The position numbers and the translations under genes are program-made. This document shows, piece after piece, positions 9,750 through 21,742 of a stretch of 64,000 nt of DNA. Origin of the DNA: Pontederia crassipes (taxonomy: Eukaryota > Streptophyta > Magnoliopsida > Commelinales > Pontederiaceae). Every line of letters starts with the position of its first letter. Positions within the stretch are counted from its first letter, which is position 1. The notes beneath the pieces were generated by a model that had not been told where the DNA came from, did not search any database, and saw only the letters and a list, made by a program, of their open reading frames with translations. The stretch lies in the NCBI GenBank assembly GCA_030549335.1, contig CM060195.1, forward strand, positions 13,545,501 through 13,609,500, given 5' to 3'.

Positions 9750-12505
9750 CAATTGTTACCTTTTTCAATTTTCTCTGGATCATCAATTTCCGATCATATT
9801 ATCTTGAGTTTTTAACCAATTCTGAGTGCAAACTAAAATCTCAATAGTGGTTGAAAGTAAGCTATTATGAAACGAGTCAAGAACCCGACCTCCGATGCTA
9901 AATACACTCTCCGATGACACAATAATACTTTGAAGATTTTGCTTTCCACCGCTTTAAAATTTCAAATCCATCTATATTTTTCTCAACATCATTCTCGATG
10001 TACCTGTCCAATTCACACTTTTTCACTTCACCTTGATTTATCTTAACTTTCAATCTAATTAATCCTCTCAATCGACATCATTCTTATAAGGATTAGTTGC
10101 TGCATCCATCATGAAAGTTAAGCAACTAGAATCACTCCTATCTAAAGGAATTAAAATTTTATACTGCTCAAATAATAGATGTATGTGCATATTTAATTTA
10201 TGCAACATTAAGTAAGTGAAGTTCCATCTAATGACTAAACCATAAGCATCGCCTTCTTGCAAGTTATATTTGCCATTGAATGCACCTATTGAAAGTAGCA
10301 TATGTTGATTTAAAATATTTGCGTGGAATCCTAACTCTTCTAATAGATGTATACCCAGTCACTCATGCTATTGACTAGATAAGCAATTGCCGACTTGTTG
10401 GAATATGCATTATCCACTGTAAAATCAAAACTCAATATAGGCATCTAAACCCCCCTTTTCTAGGAAGTTCATGGGGTTTAAGTTTTGAAGTTTCAAGAAC
10501 TTTGCGAAATATGAAAATACAAAAAAGAAAAGCATCAAGAGAGATCATTTTGTTCCATTGTGAATGAGAGATGTTTTCGAAGCAAGCGGAGGCTTGAAGA
10601 AGAATTTGACCAAAAATTGGGATACATTATGGGAAATGAAACTTCCATGGAAGAGAAGCAAATGAAACACTTTCATAAAAATTCTTGTAGAATTGTTGGA
10701 ACTCCTAGATACAACTAGAACTCCTTAGCTACTAAAACAAGAACTCTTTCACTTTGGCAAACATTCTATAGTATAGCGATCTGTGTCCAAGGCTAAGCCG
10801 ACTATTTGTGGTTCGCCCATTTGAGGAGTGCTCGAAAGCCAGAGAGTGCTAGGACGCTTTCCATTTTCTCGCTTGGATCATCGAAGTTTCGGACATTTTA
10901 GATTGTGGTAAAGTGATACCACATAAGGAGCTCTTGCTCATTCAGTCATATTCTCAAGTAAGAAATGGGGGTTTTTCTAGAGAAAGTGGTGAGTCAAGGC
11001 AAGGGTAGCCTCCCACTTCTCTTGACCGATTCCTCGGGGTCGGAGGAAGATCGACCCTGAACAAGAAGGAACATCTCTCGATGTTAGATCAACAACAAAC
11101 AAATGAAACAAATGAACCCTGTTCCTCTCAAGCACTCGAAATCCAGAGCATGCTAGGGCGCTTTGCATTTTCTCACTCTATTTGATCGGAACTGAAGACG
11201 TGTTGTTTTAGAGTCTATAGGTTCGAGAACCTTCTCTCATGGATTCCCTTATTTTCACCAAGTCATCGCGCTCTTAACAATCTTAAACGCACAATCCTGG
11301 ACTGGGCCTACCCCCATCCCTAAGGGAGCAAGAGATAAATGAAACTGTTTGAAAGCCATGGACCGCTTCCAAAAGACCCCGCTTATCACAAGTAATTGCT
11401 ATCGGAAGCAGGATGTAGGCGCTTTCGCTTTGGCGGGCCTATAATCACGAGTGAATCCTTTGTGCCCAAAAACTATTACTTCACTTGATTGGCAACCTTG
11501 GGATTCCTAGTGAAAACTACACCTTCAACTCATGGGATCCTAGATCATTTAAAGCTTCCTATTTGCCTTTCACATTGAGAATTATTTGTAGATGAAAAGA
11601 ACAATGTTCTAGAAAAATTCATAGAATTAGAAGAAGTATTCCTATTAGACGAAATGCTAAAGGAGTAACCAGAAACACATACACAAAAACTTCAAATCGG
11701 AATACATGAGGAAATGGTACAATTAGTCAAAACATAAATTAGTACATGAGATGCTGCGACTACTCAGAGGGTTGCAGTTCTCCCTAAAGCCGTCACTTGA
11801 AAGCTAAGTTTCCTCTTGAAAAGAAAAAGGGCCAGTCGAAGAGAGACATCTTGAAACTATCATATTCTCTTTTGCCTATCCCAGAGATGTTTTATCCGAT
11901 GACCTCGAAATTGATAGTCATGAATTCTATCTCACTCTCCAATTTCTTCTAGTGCAATTCCCATCTGTCATCTATGTAATGAGCAGTAATAGACATATAA
12001 TTCATATTTGGAATTGAAGTTCAAGTATCTGTTGTTAAAAAATCATTTGATTATTCTCAAAAAAATATGTTTTTCAATTTTTGTTTCTCAAACATACATA
12101 ATTACATACAATATATAGCAGAGGGAATTTGAAGCCTAAGTTGAGATTCTGCTGTGAATTCTTTGAAATATTGATTTTCAACAAACTTGAATGGAAGTTC
12201 ATTAATAACAAGCATCTTGGCAAGTGCTAATCTTAACCTTTCTTGATTAAAGTCAACTAGTTTCATACTAATATAAGTATTAGGGCCATCTTCACTTTGT
12301 TTGCCAATAGCAATTGTTTTTTATTTTTATTTTATCAAGGTCCCTCTCTTGATGTTTATCGCAAATCTTTATATGCTTTAATAAGTTTTAAGTTGCATGA
12401 TTATCAGCATTGCCAGCATAACATTTGTGACAATAATTACAAATGACTCAATCTTTTCTCTTTTAAAATGATCCCAAGTATTAGAAGGAGGTTTCACTAG
12501 TTTTT
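9750..12505 (-). pseudogene. hAT transposase (RICESLEEPER/BED type), degenerate and interrupted
   Basis: Reading the minus strand from the right, the first recognisable part is a BED-type zinc finger (12480-12350; NYCHKCYAG...LLKHIKICDKHQER). Next come the conserved blocks LRLALAKMLVINELPFKFVE (about 12230-12130) and TTDTxTSIPNMNYMSITAHYID (about 12035-11965). The C-terminal dimerisation motif SVFSIGGRVLDSFHNSLLST lies at about 9920-9830. hAT transposases cut and paste DNA with an RNase H-fold catalytic core and dimerise through the C-terminal domain. The frame is broken by several stops; in the TTDTW block the Trp codon is TGA. About 1.2 kb of unrelated DNA (near 10480-11700) replaces the middle of the gene. 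It cannot encode an active enzyme. Terminal repeats of the element were not found. Confidence 0.8.
10480..11700. other. Foreign block inside the hAT pseudogene, possibly mitochondrial (NUMT)
   Basis: More GC-rich than its flanks and without open frames. Contains a near-repeat (agtgctaggacgctttccat at about 10847 and gcatgctagggcgctttgca at about 11148). The style (e.g. gcgctttcgctttggcgggc near 11430) resembles plant mitochondrial intergenic DNA as I remember it. Boundaries are estimates, from where hAT protein similarity stops and resumes. Confidence 0.35.
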
Positions 12506-12569
12506 TTTAAATGAGCCCAAGTATTATAAAACTTACCAAGCAAGACTCAAGTAAAACCCAGGGAGCACT

Positions 12570-13742
12570 GTAAAGTGGTAGAATTGAGGAGTGGCAAAGA
12601 AGCCACTTGTGAAGAAAACTATAGATAAAGGAAAGCAAGTTGTGGATGAAAACACTATAGAGGCGCAACCAACAATTGATTCTGAGCCACGAGAGCCTCC
12701 TTACAAGCCTCCATCACCATATGTGCCACCAATTCCACTCCTCAAAGGCTCCAAAAAGTCCAAGATGGATCAACAATTTGAAAAGTTTGTAAAAGTATTT
12801 AAATAACTTCATATAAATATTCATTTTGCAGATGTCATTGCTTAGATTCCTACATATGCAAAATTTTATAAGGAGATTATGTCAAATAAGAGGACTCTTG
12901 AAGAACATGAAGCCATTGCTTTGAGAGGAGTGCAGTGTCAAAGAAAGTTGCCACCAAAATTCAAGGATTCTTGTAGATTTTCAATCCCATATGTTATTGG
13001 TTACCTGAACATTGATGAAGCCTTGTGTGATTTAGGAGCAAGCGTATCTCTTATGCTTCTTTCTATTTGTAAGAGATTAAGATTGAACAAATTGAAGCCT
13101 ACTACACCTATCCAATGGGTGTTTTAAAAAATGTACTACTCAATGTGGGCAAGTTTTTTGTACCAGTGGATTTTATTGTCTTAGACATGAAGGAGGATCA
13201 AGAAATATCCATCATTTTGGGTAAACCATTTTTAGATACTGATGCAGCCCTTATTGATGTCAAGAATGGAAAGTTGGCCTTCACCATTGAGGACGAAAAA
13301 GTGGAGTTCGACCTTTCACAATCTCCTAAATTTTGAACTCTTACTAATCAAGTTTTCATGGTAGATTGCTTGGATGAGAAGGAACAAAAACCTTTGCAAG
13401 ACATGGTGCAGAAGAACTCATTCAGAAGCACATCGTTGAACTCAACCGAAGGTGAATGTAAATAATTGCATGAATTGGGTGCCACATTAGAAGTTGACAC
13501 TAACCAAGCTATGGGATTATTAATGTTCATTGATCAAAGACTGAAGCCATACTTATTAGTCCATGAATTTGAGAGGAGGAAACCACTAGAACTTCCTGAT
13601 CTATAATCTGGATGAGCCTTCAATGCGTCGGGCCAACGACATTAACAGAGACACTTCTTGGGAGGCAACCCAAGATTTATTCTTTGAAATATTGCTTTTG
13701 GAATAAATAAGTACTCGTCAATACATGTATGTTCATTGTAGG
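12570..13742 (+). pseudogene. Athila-like Ty3-gypsy gag-protease remnant
   Basis: The first part (12591-12806) ends in a proline-rich PPYKPPSPYVPPIPLLKGSK stretch followed by KSKMDQQFEKFVKVFK, typical of the end of Athila gag. After a frame break come SNKRTLEEHEAIALRGVQCQ and KLPPKFKDSCRFSIPYVIG. The retropepsin site ALCDLGASVSLM (about 13020-13060, catalytic Asp in DLGAS) follows. A second break near 13120 leads to VDFIVLDMKEDQEISIILGK plus PFLDTDAALIDV. Reverse transcriptase and integrase are missing: shortly after LELPDL (13600) the sequence jumps to CTTCTTGGGAGGCAACCCAA (13654), which normally lies downstream of integrase. It is therefore an internally deleted derivative. Its right part is found after the nested insertions, from 21743 to 24306. 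Confidence 0.8.
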
Positions 13743-16540
13743 TGTCACTCCCAACTCCGTGACTAAATTCTAATCTCAATTATTGCATCCCTAAATTATA
13801 TTTTGTAATTCTAAAATAAAATCGACAAAACCTCCTCCCTTACTTATCTTATGATATTTGCCAACACATACATAAGACACATATATATTCATCAAAGTAA
13901 TAAAAAACTATAAGACATGACATTCACATATCGTCATTATGTTTTTTTTTCCACAAACCATCTCACATATAACCCCAAATGATCAAGTCTTATACAACCT
14001 TGCAAAAAGTTTCTCATAAATTTAATTACAAACATCTAAGACTATCTATTACATGCGTGCTCTCAAAAACAAAAGTGAAGGAAAAAGTAAACATGCTCCA
14101 GCGGCTCGACCTCTTCTATATGCACCAAAATAAGCTCCGAGTCGACTCAACTCGAGAACCTACCGATATTTGAAAATTTTAAAATGGGTACTGTGAAAAC
14201 AATCATTTGCATAGTGAGTGGAATAAAAGTACAACATAGTGGAACAATATGAATGCATATAACATTTAAATAACCACATTTCTTTCATAGGAGAAAATAT
14301 TTAAGCATAGCACATATAAGATAACTTGTCAAATCATATGAACTTTCACATAAGTAAAAGCAACTCAAGATATCATCATTTTCATAATTAAACTTCACAC
14401 GTGTCATTGCACATACTCATCATGGGTCAATACATATCCCTCCATGATCACGTGTCATACAGTTAAGCAGAGCTTCATAATCAAGAGTCACGGATACGCA
14501 GAGCTTCATAATCATAGATCAATTTGTATTCCTCTATGATTGTGTGTCATACAGTTAAGCAAAGCTTTTTCACAATCAAGAGTCTCAGATACGCAGAGCA
14601 AATCATGGGTTAATACGTATCGCAATCATGATTGTGTGTCACCCAATCATGATTCTCAAATACGCAAAGCATATCATGGGTCAATACGTGCACGCAGAGC
14701 AGCCCCCAAAGGGCAAAGACACTTGATATACGCCCAAAAGGCTTCATGTATATCGAATGCGGTCCCAAAAACCTTTTTCAAACAACATGAATAATGAACA
14801 CACGGAGTTTAATAATATCAAAATACACATGTCATAATCACATATCATTATCAAGTAAAACTTATTTTAATTTCACAAGCATTGTTCCCTGAAAAATATT
14901 TATGTATAAGAGGTTACTCCTTCTCATATGAAATTCTTGAAACATATCATAAATATCTTTCATAACTCAAAATATGTTTCAATAATAATAATAATAATCT
15001 TTGCTTGAGACAATTTCACAAATAAAAGAATTAACATAAACATTTTGCTATGCTGTAAATTTACCCACTCACCTTGTACTTTATCCCTTCAAGGAGGTTT
15101 ATTAGATTTCCTCCCTTTCACTTGCAACTTGATGTTTTCTTACAAGCACTAATATCTTTTTACTTCCCAATCACTAATAAAGTAATATGTTATGCATGCA
15201 CATGATACATGAATATTTATGCACCCTAAAATGCATATAATCTCCTCTAATACTAATTTCTAATTTCAGGTATTTATATTCATAAGCTATTTCACAATTG
15301 GAACTTCTTAATCCCCTTAGTTTAACTAAGTGTTGTCTCAAGATTTCAGACTGAGTGTCTGTCAACTAATAATCCATAACTTCTTAACCACAAGAGCAAA
15401 TCTTACGATTCTGGATAAAGTAGAAACTAAACTTACTAGGTTTCCAACCTCCAAATATCATTAACTAAGTCATAATATCTAAGGCAATCTGACCTAGGGT
15501 TTGTGTCTTGGCAGACTGTGTATCACTGAAAGTTTAATTTATTTATTTCTTATTGCTTGTCCATTTAACTAGGTCATAATTTTATTGAAACTTAGAATTT
15601 CTTAGTATTTTGTCATAAAAATTAGAGAATTTAACTCGATGTATAGCCTTATAACAAAAATAGTTAATTCGGATCATCATCTGTCCATGTCCTAGAATCT
15701 GACAGAAATATCACTATGAAATGAAAAATCCATTTCTCCCATGATACAAGTCCAAATAAGATGATTCCACTTCTCACTGGACACTTGGAATGTCTAATTA
15801 AGCATATCCAAATTTCAAACCCTAATTCACTCTATTAAAACCATGCCCTAATTTACAAATTGAACCTATATCAGACTCGGGATAGGATGAGTGACTTGTG
15901 AAGATAAATTCATAACTTGCTCTATAAAACTTCTTTTAGGTAATTCCAAAGGTTATGAAAAGCTAACTTCGAATATAAAATTTCATAATTTATGATTTGG
16001 TAATCACGAAGGAATGATCCTCTCAATCAGAAGAATAATTTTCGAAACAAAACTCACATTGAATAGCCTATGTTCACGAATTTCCCCAGTCCAATTCACT
16101 CGAGTTCCGCCTCTAGTAATTTTACTACGGTGAAAGGATAATGTTAAGTAGCGTTTATATTTTTTCTAGAATTTCTCACGACAAAAGGCGATTTGAAAAA
16201 TATCCCTTTAAGCAGCTGTCCACCTGCCTAGTTTAGCTGCTTGGAACTTAAGTGATGACCAATCACAATTTTTGTCATAACTAAGTGTTTTAACCCTAAT
16301 TAAGCTTACTTAATCCTATTTAATCATATATATTATAATATTTAGAAATTTTATAACTTATTCCTAATAACCATATGTAATTACTTTGTAAAGTTTATCG
16401 ATAATTAAGTAATCATTATGCTCTAATTAAAATATTAATTACGATATACAAATATCACTAAATGAACATCCAAATTAACTTAATATGTTAATTAAATGCA
16501 TAATTATGCACAAATGATATTTGTAGGGCACTCCGTGACA
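13743..16540 (-). mobile_element. Solo LTR (2.8 kb) of a probable Del/Tekay-type gypsy element
   Basis: Starts TGTCACTCCC and ends CTCCGTGACA, so it has TG...CA termini. It is flanked by a perfect 5-bp target duplication, GTAGG (13738-13742 and 16541-16545). Read on the minus strand it begins TGTCACGGAGTGCCCTACAA, like long LTRs of chromovirus elements; the strand call follows from this. There is no coding sequence. Region 14390-14740 contains irregular repeats (tcatgggtcaatacgt, gattgtgtgtcata, acgcagagc). An LTR of this length with its own target duplication is best explained by recombination between two LTRs of a full element. Confidence 0.8.
14390..14740. repeat. Irregular tandem repeats inside the solo LTR
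   Basis: Several diverged copies of a 60-90 bp unit with TCATGGGTCAATACG, TGTGTCATACAGTTAAGC and CAGATACGCAGAGC. Long chromovirus LTRs commonly carry such arrays. Confidence 0.6.
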
Positions 16541-17239
16541 GTAGGATAGCGTCACTACGAGAAAATTGTCAATTTTCGACGGAACATTTTCGACGAACAG
16601 GAATCCTTCGCATTTTCCGATGACATTTCCAATGGATAGAAAAGATCTTCCAAAATACCTAGGGCCAAAATATCCTTTGATACTATAGACGTAAAATACC
16701 CGTCGGTACCTTACCGACGGGAATATCCTTCGGAATTACTAAGGGATTTAAATCCTATCAGTAATTCCGAAGGCCAGATCTGTCGGTAAATATATTTATA
16801 ATAATATATATGTGATATAATATAAGTATATGTTTAGTATTTTATGATTAAAATTACTGACGGGATTAGCCTTCGAAATTATCGAAGGATATCGATCCGT
16901 CGGTAATTACGAAGGTCACGGCCGTCGATAATTAATTTTAATAATATATATGTAATATACTTTTAAAGAGTCATATTGTGATTAATATTAAAAATAATCA
17001 TTATGTTAAAAATTTAGTGCATATTAAAATTTATCAATTTCATATTATAAATTAATTTATAATCTATATTCCATATCTATAAATATATTAAAAGGAAAAT
17101 GAGTAAAAAGATAAAAAAATAAAAAATATTTTATGAGAAATTAAAAAATAATGATAACTTATTTAATCATAATATTTATTAATGCATTAAGAAAATAATA
17201 TAGAAACATGTTGAAAGATAGACATGAATTATAAAAAGT

Positions 17240-18200
17240 GATAAAAAATAATATTATTTTAATTACCTATGGGAATAGTCTTTCGGAATTGCTAACAGCT
17301 TCTAAATCCTTCGGTAATTTCAAAGAATTTTTCCTTCGATAATTAAAATAATAATTTGATATTAATATTTATAATATAATACATATCACATTATATTACT
17401 CAAAATATTCATAAATATAATATGATATTATTAATGTTTATAATCATATATAATTAATCCATATAATATTATTAATGTTAATAATAAGATTTTATATATA
17501 AGTATTGATAATGAATAATATTATTTTAATTACCGATGGGTATTTTCTTCAAAATTATCGACGGATTTTAAATCATTTGACAATTTCGAAAGAATTTTCC
17601 TTCGGTAATTAAAATAATAATTTATTATTATTGTTTATAATAGAATACATATCTCTTCCATTTACCTAAAATATTCATAAATATAATATGATATTATTAA
17701 TGTTTATAATCATATATATTAATTCATATAATATTATTAATGTTAATAATAAGATTTTATATATAAGTATTGATAATAAATAATATTATTTTAATTACCG
17801 ACGAGTATTTTCTTTCGCAATTACCGATGGATTTTAAATGCTTCAATAATTTTGAAGGAATTTTCCTTCGGTAATTAAAATAATAATTTATTATTAATGT
17901 TTATAATATAATACATATCTCTTCCATTTACCTAAAATATTCATAAATATAATATGATATTATTAATGTTTATAATCATATTTATTAATTCATATAATAT
18001 TATTAATGTTAATAATAGGATTTTATATATAAGTATAGATAATGAATAATATTATTTTAATTACCGACAGATATTTTTGTTCGAAATTATTGACATATTT
18101 TAAATCATTCAATAATTCCGAAGGAGCTTTCCTTTGGTAATTAAAAAAATAAAATTTTTTTATATAAACATTGATAAAAATAATATTATTTTATTTACCG
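17240..18200. repeat. Tandem repeat, unit about 265 bp, about 3.5 copies
   Basis: Units start near 17260, 17525, 17795 and 18057 with TTTTAATTACCGA(T/C)GGG. They continue through TTTTCCTTCGGTAATTAAAA and a long AT-rich body (ataatatgatattattaatg). The last unit is truncated. Each unit contains the CACTA subterminal motif, so the array amplifies that motif. Confidence 0.85.
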
Positions 18201-18341
18201 ACTGGATCTTTCGAAGGATATACCCATCGCTAACTCTAATATTTTCCCGTCCACTTTTCCCTCCTCCTTTTCTTCCACGCCCTATATTTACACATATCCC
18301 TCTATTTCCCTTTATTTCTCTCTCTCCTTCTCTCCCTCTTA

Positions 18342-19510
18342 TTGGATCTAAGTTTTAATGACATGTAAAATTATATTTTGATGATAAAACCTAGAAAGAT
18401 TAACATTAAAATACTGAAAAAGTTTAAAGAAAAATGGATAACTTTATGCACTGCACTTTGATTAAATAATTAACTATAATCCTATTAGATTTTAGATTAA
18501 TCATTTATCAAAGTTATAGAAAATTCTATTAGCATTTCATAGAATAAAAAATCATCTCATTTGGATAACTGTGCAAAATATTATGCTTAAAATAGTGCAA
18601 GACGGTTAACCTGTCGGCTGGAACATTGATTGACCGGTCCGGAACATAGGTCGACCGGTCAGTGCAGAAAATGCTCAATTTTAACAAACAGAATGTCGAG
18701 ATTGTACTAGTTGAAGTACCGGTCGATGACCGAACAGTGCAGAATTCACCAACGGTCATATTTTTTATAAAAGAAAGTGTATCGATCGATCGGTCCATAT
18801 GTGCGGTCGACTGACCTCCGAGTCAAATGAACAATAATGGTCAAATTTGAAGGAGAAAATTATGGAATAATTTTTTTATAACTTTGTCACTTGCTAAAGC
18901 CTATAAAGGAGTGCCAAAGCCAGAAGGAAAGGCATTCATCCAAGCTTTGAAGAAAAAACTTCAAGTTATGAAAAGAAGATCATTCTTTGAAGTTTTCATT
19001 ATAAGTTTTTTTCTACTTTCTCTCTTCTCCTCTTGTGAGCTTAGCATTGTAAAAGAGAGAAACATTTTTATTTAATTTTTTTTTGAAAAAGCTCTCGTGT
19101 AAAAGAGTTTCCAAACCTTACTTCTTGAGTGAGAGAAAAGATTAGCTTCATTGAAAGAGAGGTGAGCCTTACCTCTTAAAGCGAAGAAAAGACGGTGGTG
19201 TAAAGGGTGTTTCTTCCTTACCCCACTTGGAACAAAAGAAGAGATTCTAGTGGAATCTCTGGTTGTCTCGAAGTCGGAGCGAGGACGTAGGCCAAGGTGT
19301 GACCGAATCTCGTCAACAACCACTGTATGCTTTGTGATTGTTTTCTCTCTCTCCCTCTCATATTGGTTTTGATGTGATCTGAATTGCATTGATCTAAAAG
19401 ATTTTTAGAATCGATTTTAAGCTTCTGCAATGATTTTCGTGAAATCGATATTTTTATATTTGAACACCAATTCACTCCCTCTTCGTGCCCAGTGTGATCC
19501 TACACCTCTC
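18342..19510 (+). mobile_element. Probable Copia LTR fragment (SIRE/Maximus-like)
   Basis: Begins near TTGGATCTAAGTTTTAATGA, continues with GGTCGACCGGTC motifs (18600-18830), and ends with CACCAATTCACTCCCTCTTC, a signature near the 3' end of SIRE/Maximus Copia LTRs. No internal coding region follows. Exact ends and target duplication were not resolved. The small plus-strand open frame at 18884-19075 is not convincing as a gene. Confidence 0.45.
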
Positions 19511-19619
19511 TCCCGCAAGGCGGCGACTCATTCCGGCACGACATTGGCGATCCCGGCTGCCCTCCCCCTCTTCCTCTTTGTCGACTTCAGCCGTCCTCTC
19601 CCACTCCCTCTCCATGTCC

Positions 19620-20200
19620 TATTGCTCGACTCCAGCAGCCAATGCGGTCGGATCCGGCCGCACACAATCGATCTGGCGCAAAGGCGGCCGATCCAGCGCC
19701 CTACGGCCAAATCCGGCCGCATGTGCACCGAATCTGGTGCCCTACGGCCAGATACAGCCACCAGTTCGTCAGATCCAATGGTAGGCGGCCGATCTGGTGC
19801 CCTCCGGCCGCTTGTGAGTCGATACGACGCCCTACGGCCAGATCCGACCTCCTGTGCACCGGATCCGTATGTAATCGGCCGATCCGGTGATGTAAAAAAA
19901 AAGAATTGATATTTTGTACTTCTCCTTGTGGCCAGATACAACCTCCTGTGCGTCGGATCCGGTCGTTGGCAGCCGATCCGGCGCCCTGCGGCTAGATTTG
20001 GCTGCTTGTGTGTCGGATCCGATGGTAGGCAGCCGATCCAGCGCCCTCCGTCCAGATCCGGCTGCCTATGTGTTGGATCGACTGCTGCGGCCGGATCTGG
20101 CCGATCCGGTGCACTACTGATAGATCCGGCCGCCTTTGCACTGGATTGGCCGTTGCGGCCGGATCCGACCACAAGCGGAGGATGGGTCACAAAATGTACT
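19620..20200. repeat. GC-rich minisatellite, unit about 60-65 bp
   Basis: Around eight diverged copies built from GGCAGCCGATCCGGCGCCCT, ACGGCCAGATCCGGCCGCCT and GTGTGTCGGATCCG. It is far more GC-rich than the surrounding element. Long open frames on both strands (up to 220 aa on the minus strand) come from the absence of A/T-rich stops and are not called as genes. Related wording occurs at 5210-5400 in the small CACTA element. Confidence 0.8.
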
Positions 20201-20289
20201 TCTAAGTAATTGCCCCATAGATTTCAGATCAATCTATATTGATTGACTGCCTCCATTATGTTGTTGCTAGCAAATACCGCTGTTTTTAG

Positions 20290-20690
20290 TTTTGGATCTT
20301 CTAAAGCATTCCCCCTTCAACCCTTTGAGCTAAATTTGGCAAAAGGAAGGAAAATCCATGGACCGACCCAATTGTCTCCACCCCGTAGGAACTACGAGAT
20401 CACCCCAAGGATGCCTTCGGCATCCAGGGGTCACGGACCGACCATAGACCCTGTTCAACAAGTGGAACACATTAGCTTCAAAGAGTTAAGCAAACTTTAC
20501 AACGTTACAAAGAACTTCAGGACATTTACCCACTCCGGCTCCCCCAAATAGTCCTATTTTTCCTCCAAGGCGATAAGGAGCTAAAAGATCCACCATTTTA
20601 ATTCCTGTTTCAAAGATTGATAATTTCGTCTCTAACTGTATGTCTATGAATAGGAGATGTTGTGCGAGTATCTACAGGACCTATAAGTTA
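20290..20690. pseudogene. atpB (fragment): Two joined plastid DNA fragments (NUPT): rrn-operon spacer and atpB
   Basis: On the minus strand, 20660-20523 encodes DTRTTSPIH, then [20 protein letters not shown] and [18 protein letters not shown]. This is the region before and including the P-loop of plastid ATP synthase beta (atpB), with a small deletion after PIH and several substitutions. Adjacent 20293-20478 (ccttcaaccctttgagc... to ...ccatagaccctgttcaac) matches, from memory, the plastid inverted-repeat spacer around trnI/trnA of the rRNA operon. These loci are far apart in plastid genomes, so this is a chimera of two captured pieces. It is too short and broken to function. Confidence 0.75.
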
Positions 20691-21278
<588 letters not shown>

Positions 21279-21742
21279 GATGTATCCATCGCACTCTGCC
21301 AGTGGCTGTGACGGGCGTCGCCCGTCAAAGGCTTCGACAGGTCTGTCCTATCGAAGGTTTTGATGGGAGAGATGTCCCATCGATACTATCCCATCAATAC
21401 CCGTCAGAATCTATGAGGGGGCATCGCTCTCTCCTCCTATTCCGGTAGCGGGATTTGTATTTTTCGACGGGAAAATTTGTTGGAAATTGCGAAGGATGCA
21501 CTTTCTTTCGCAATATCCGACGAATTTTACTTGTCAAAACTTTTGAAGACGAGTTATCTGTTGCAAACATACGTCGAAACTTTCGAAGGGGCATTTGAGG
21601 ACCGTCGATAATTTTTTGTGACGACAAAATTTTTAACTAACCACTATTCGTCGAACAATCCGTCGCAAAAGTATATTTGCAATGGATTTTGAAGCTTTTG
21701 CGAAGGATATATCCGTCACAAAATCGTAATATTCTTGCAGTG

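Noticed and set aside
14390-14740. Regularly spaced repeats as a CRISPR-like array
   Set aside because: Repeat units vary in length and sequence and lie inside an LTR with its own target duplication.
19528-20190. 220-codon minus-strand frame in GC-rich DNA
   Set aside because: It lies entirely within a GC-rich minisatellite where several frames are open on both strands; the product is a low-complexity repeat without a domain.
20243-20551. 102-codon plus-strand frame
   Set aside because: It runs through plastid spacer DNA and the antisense of atpB; it is an accident of those sequences.
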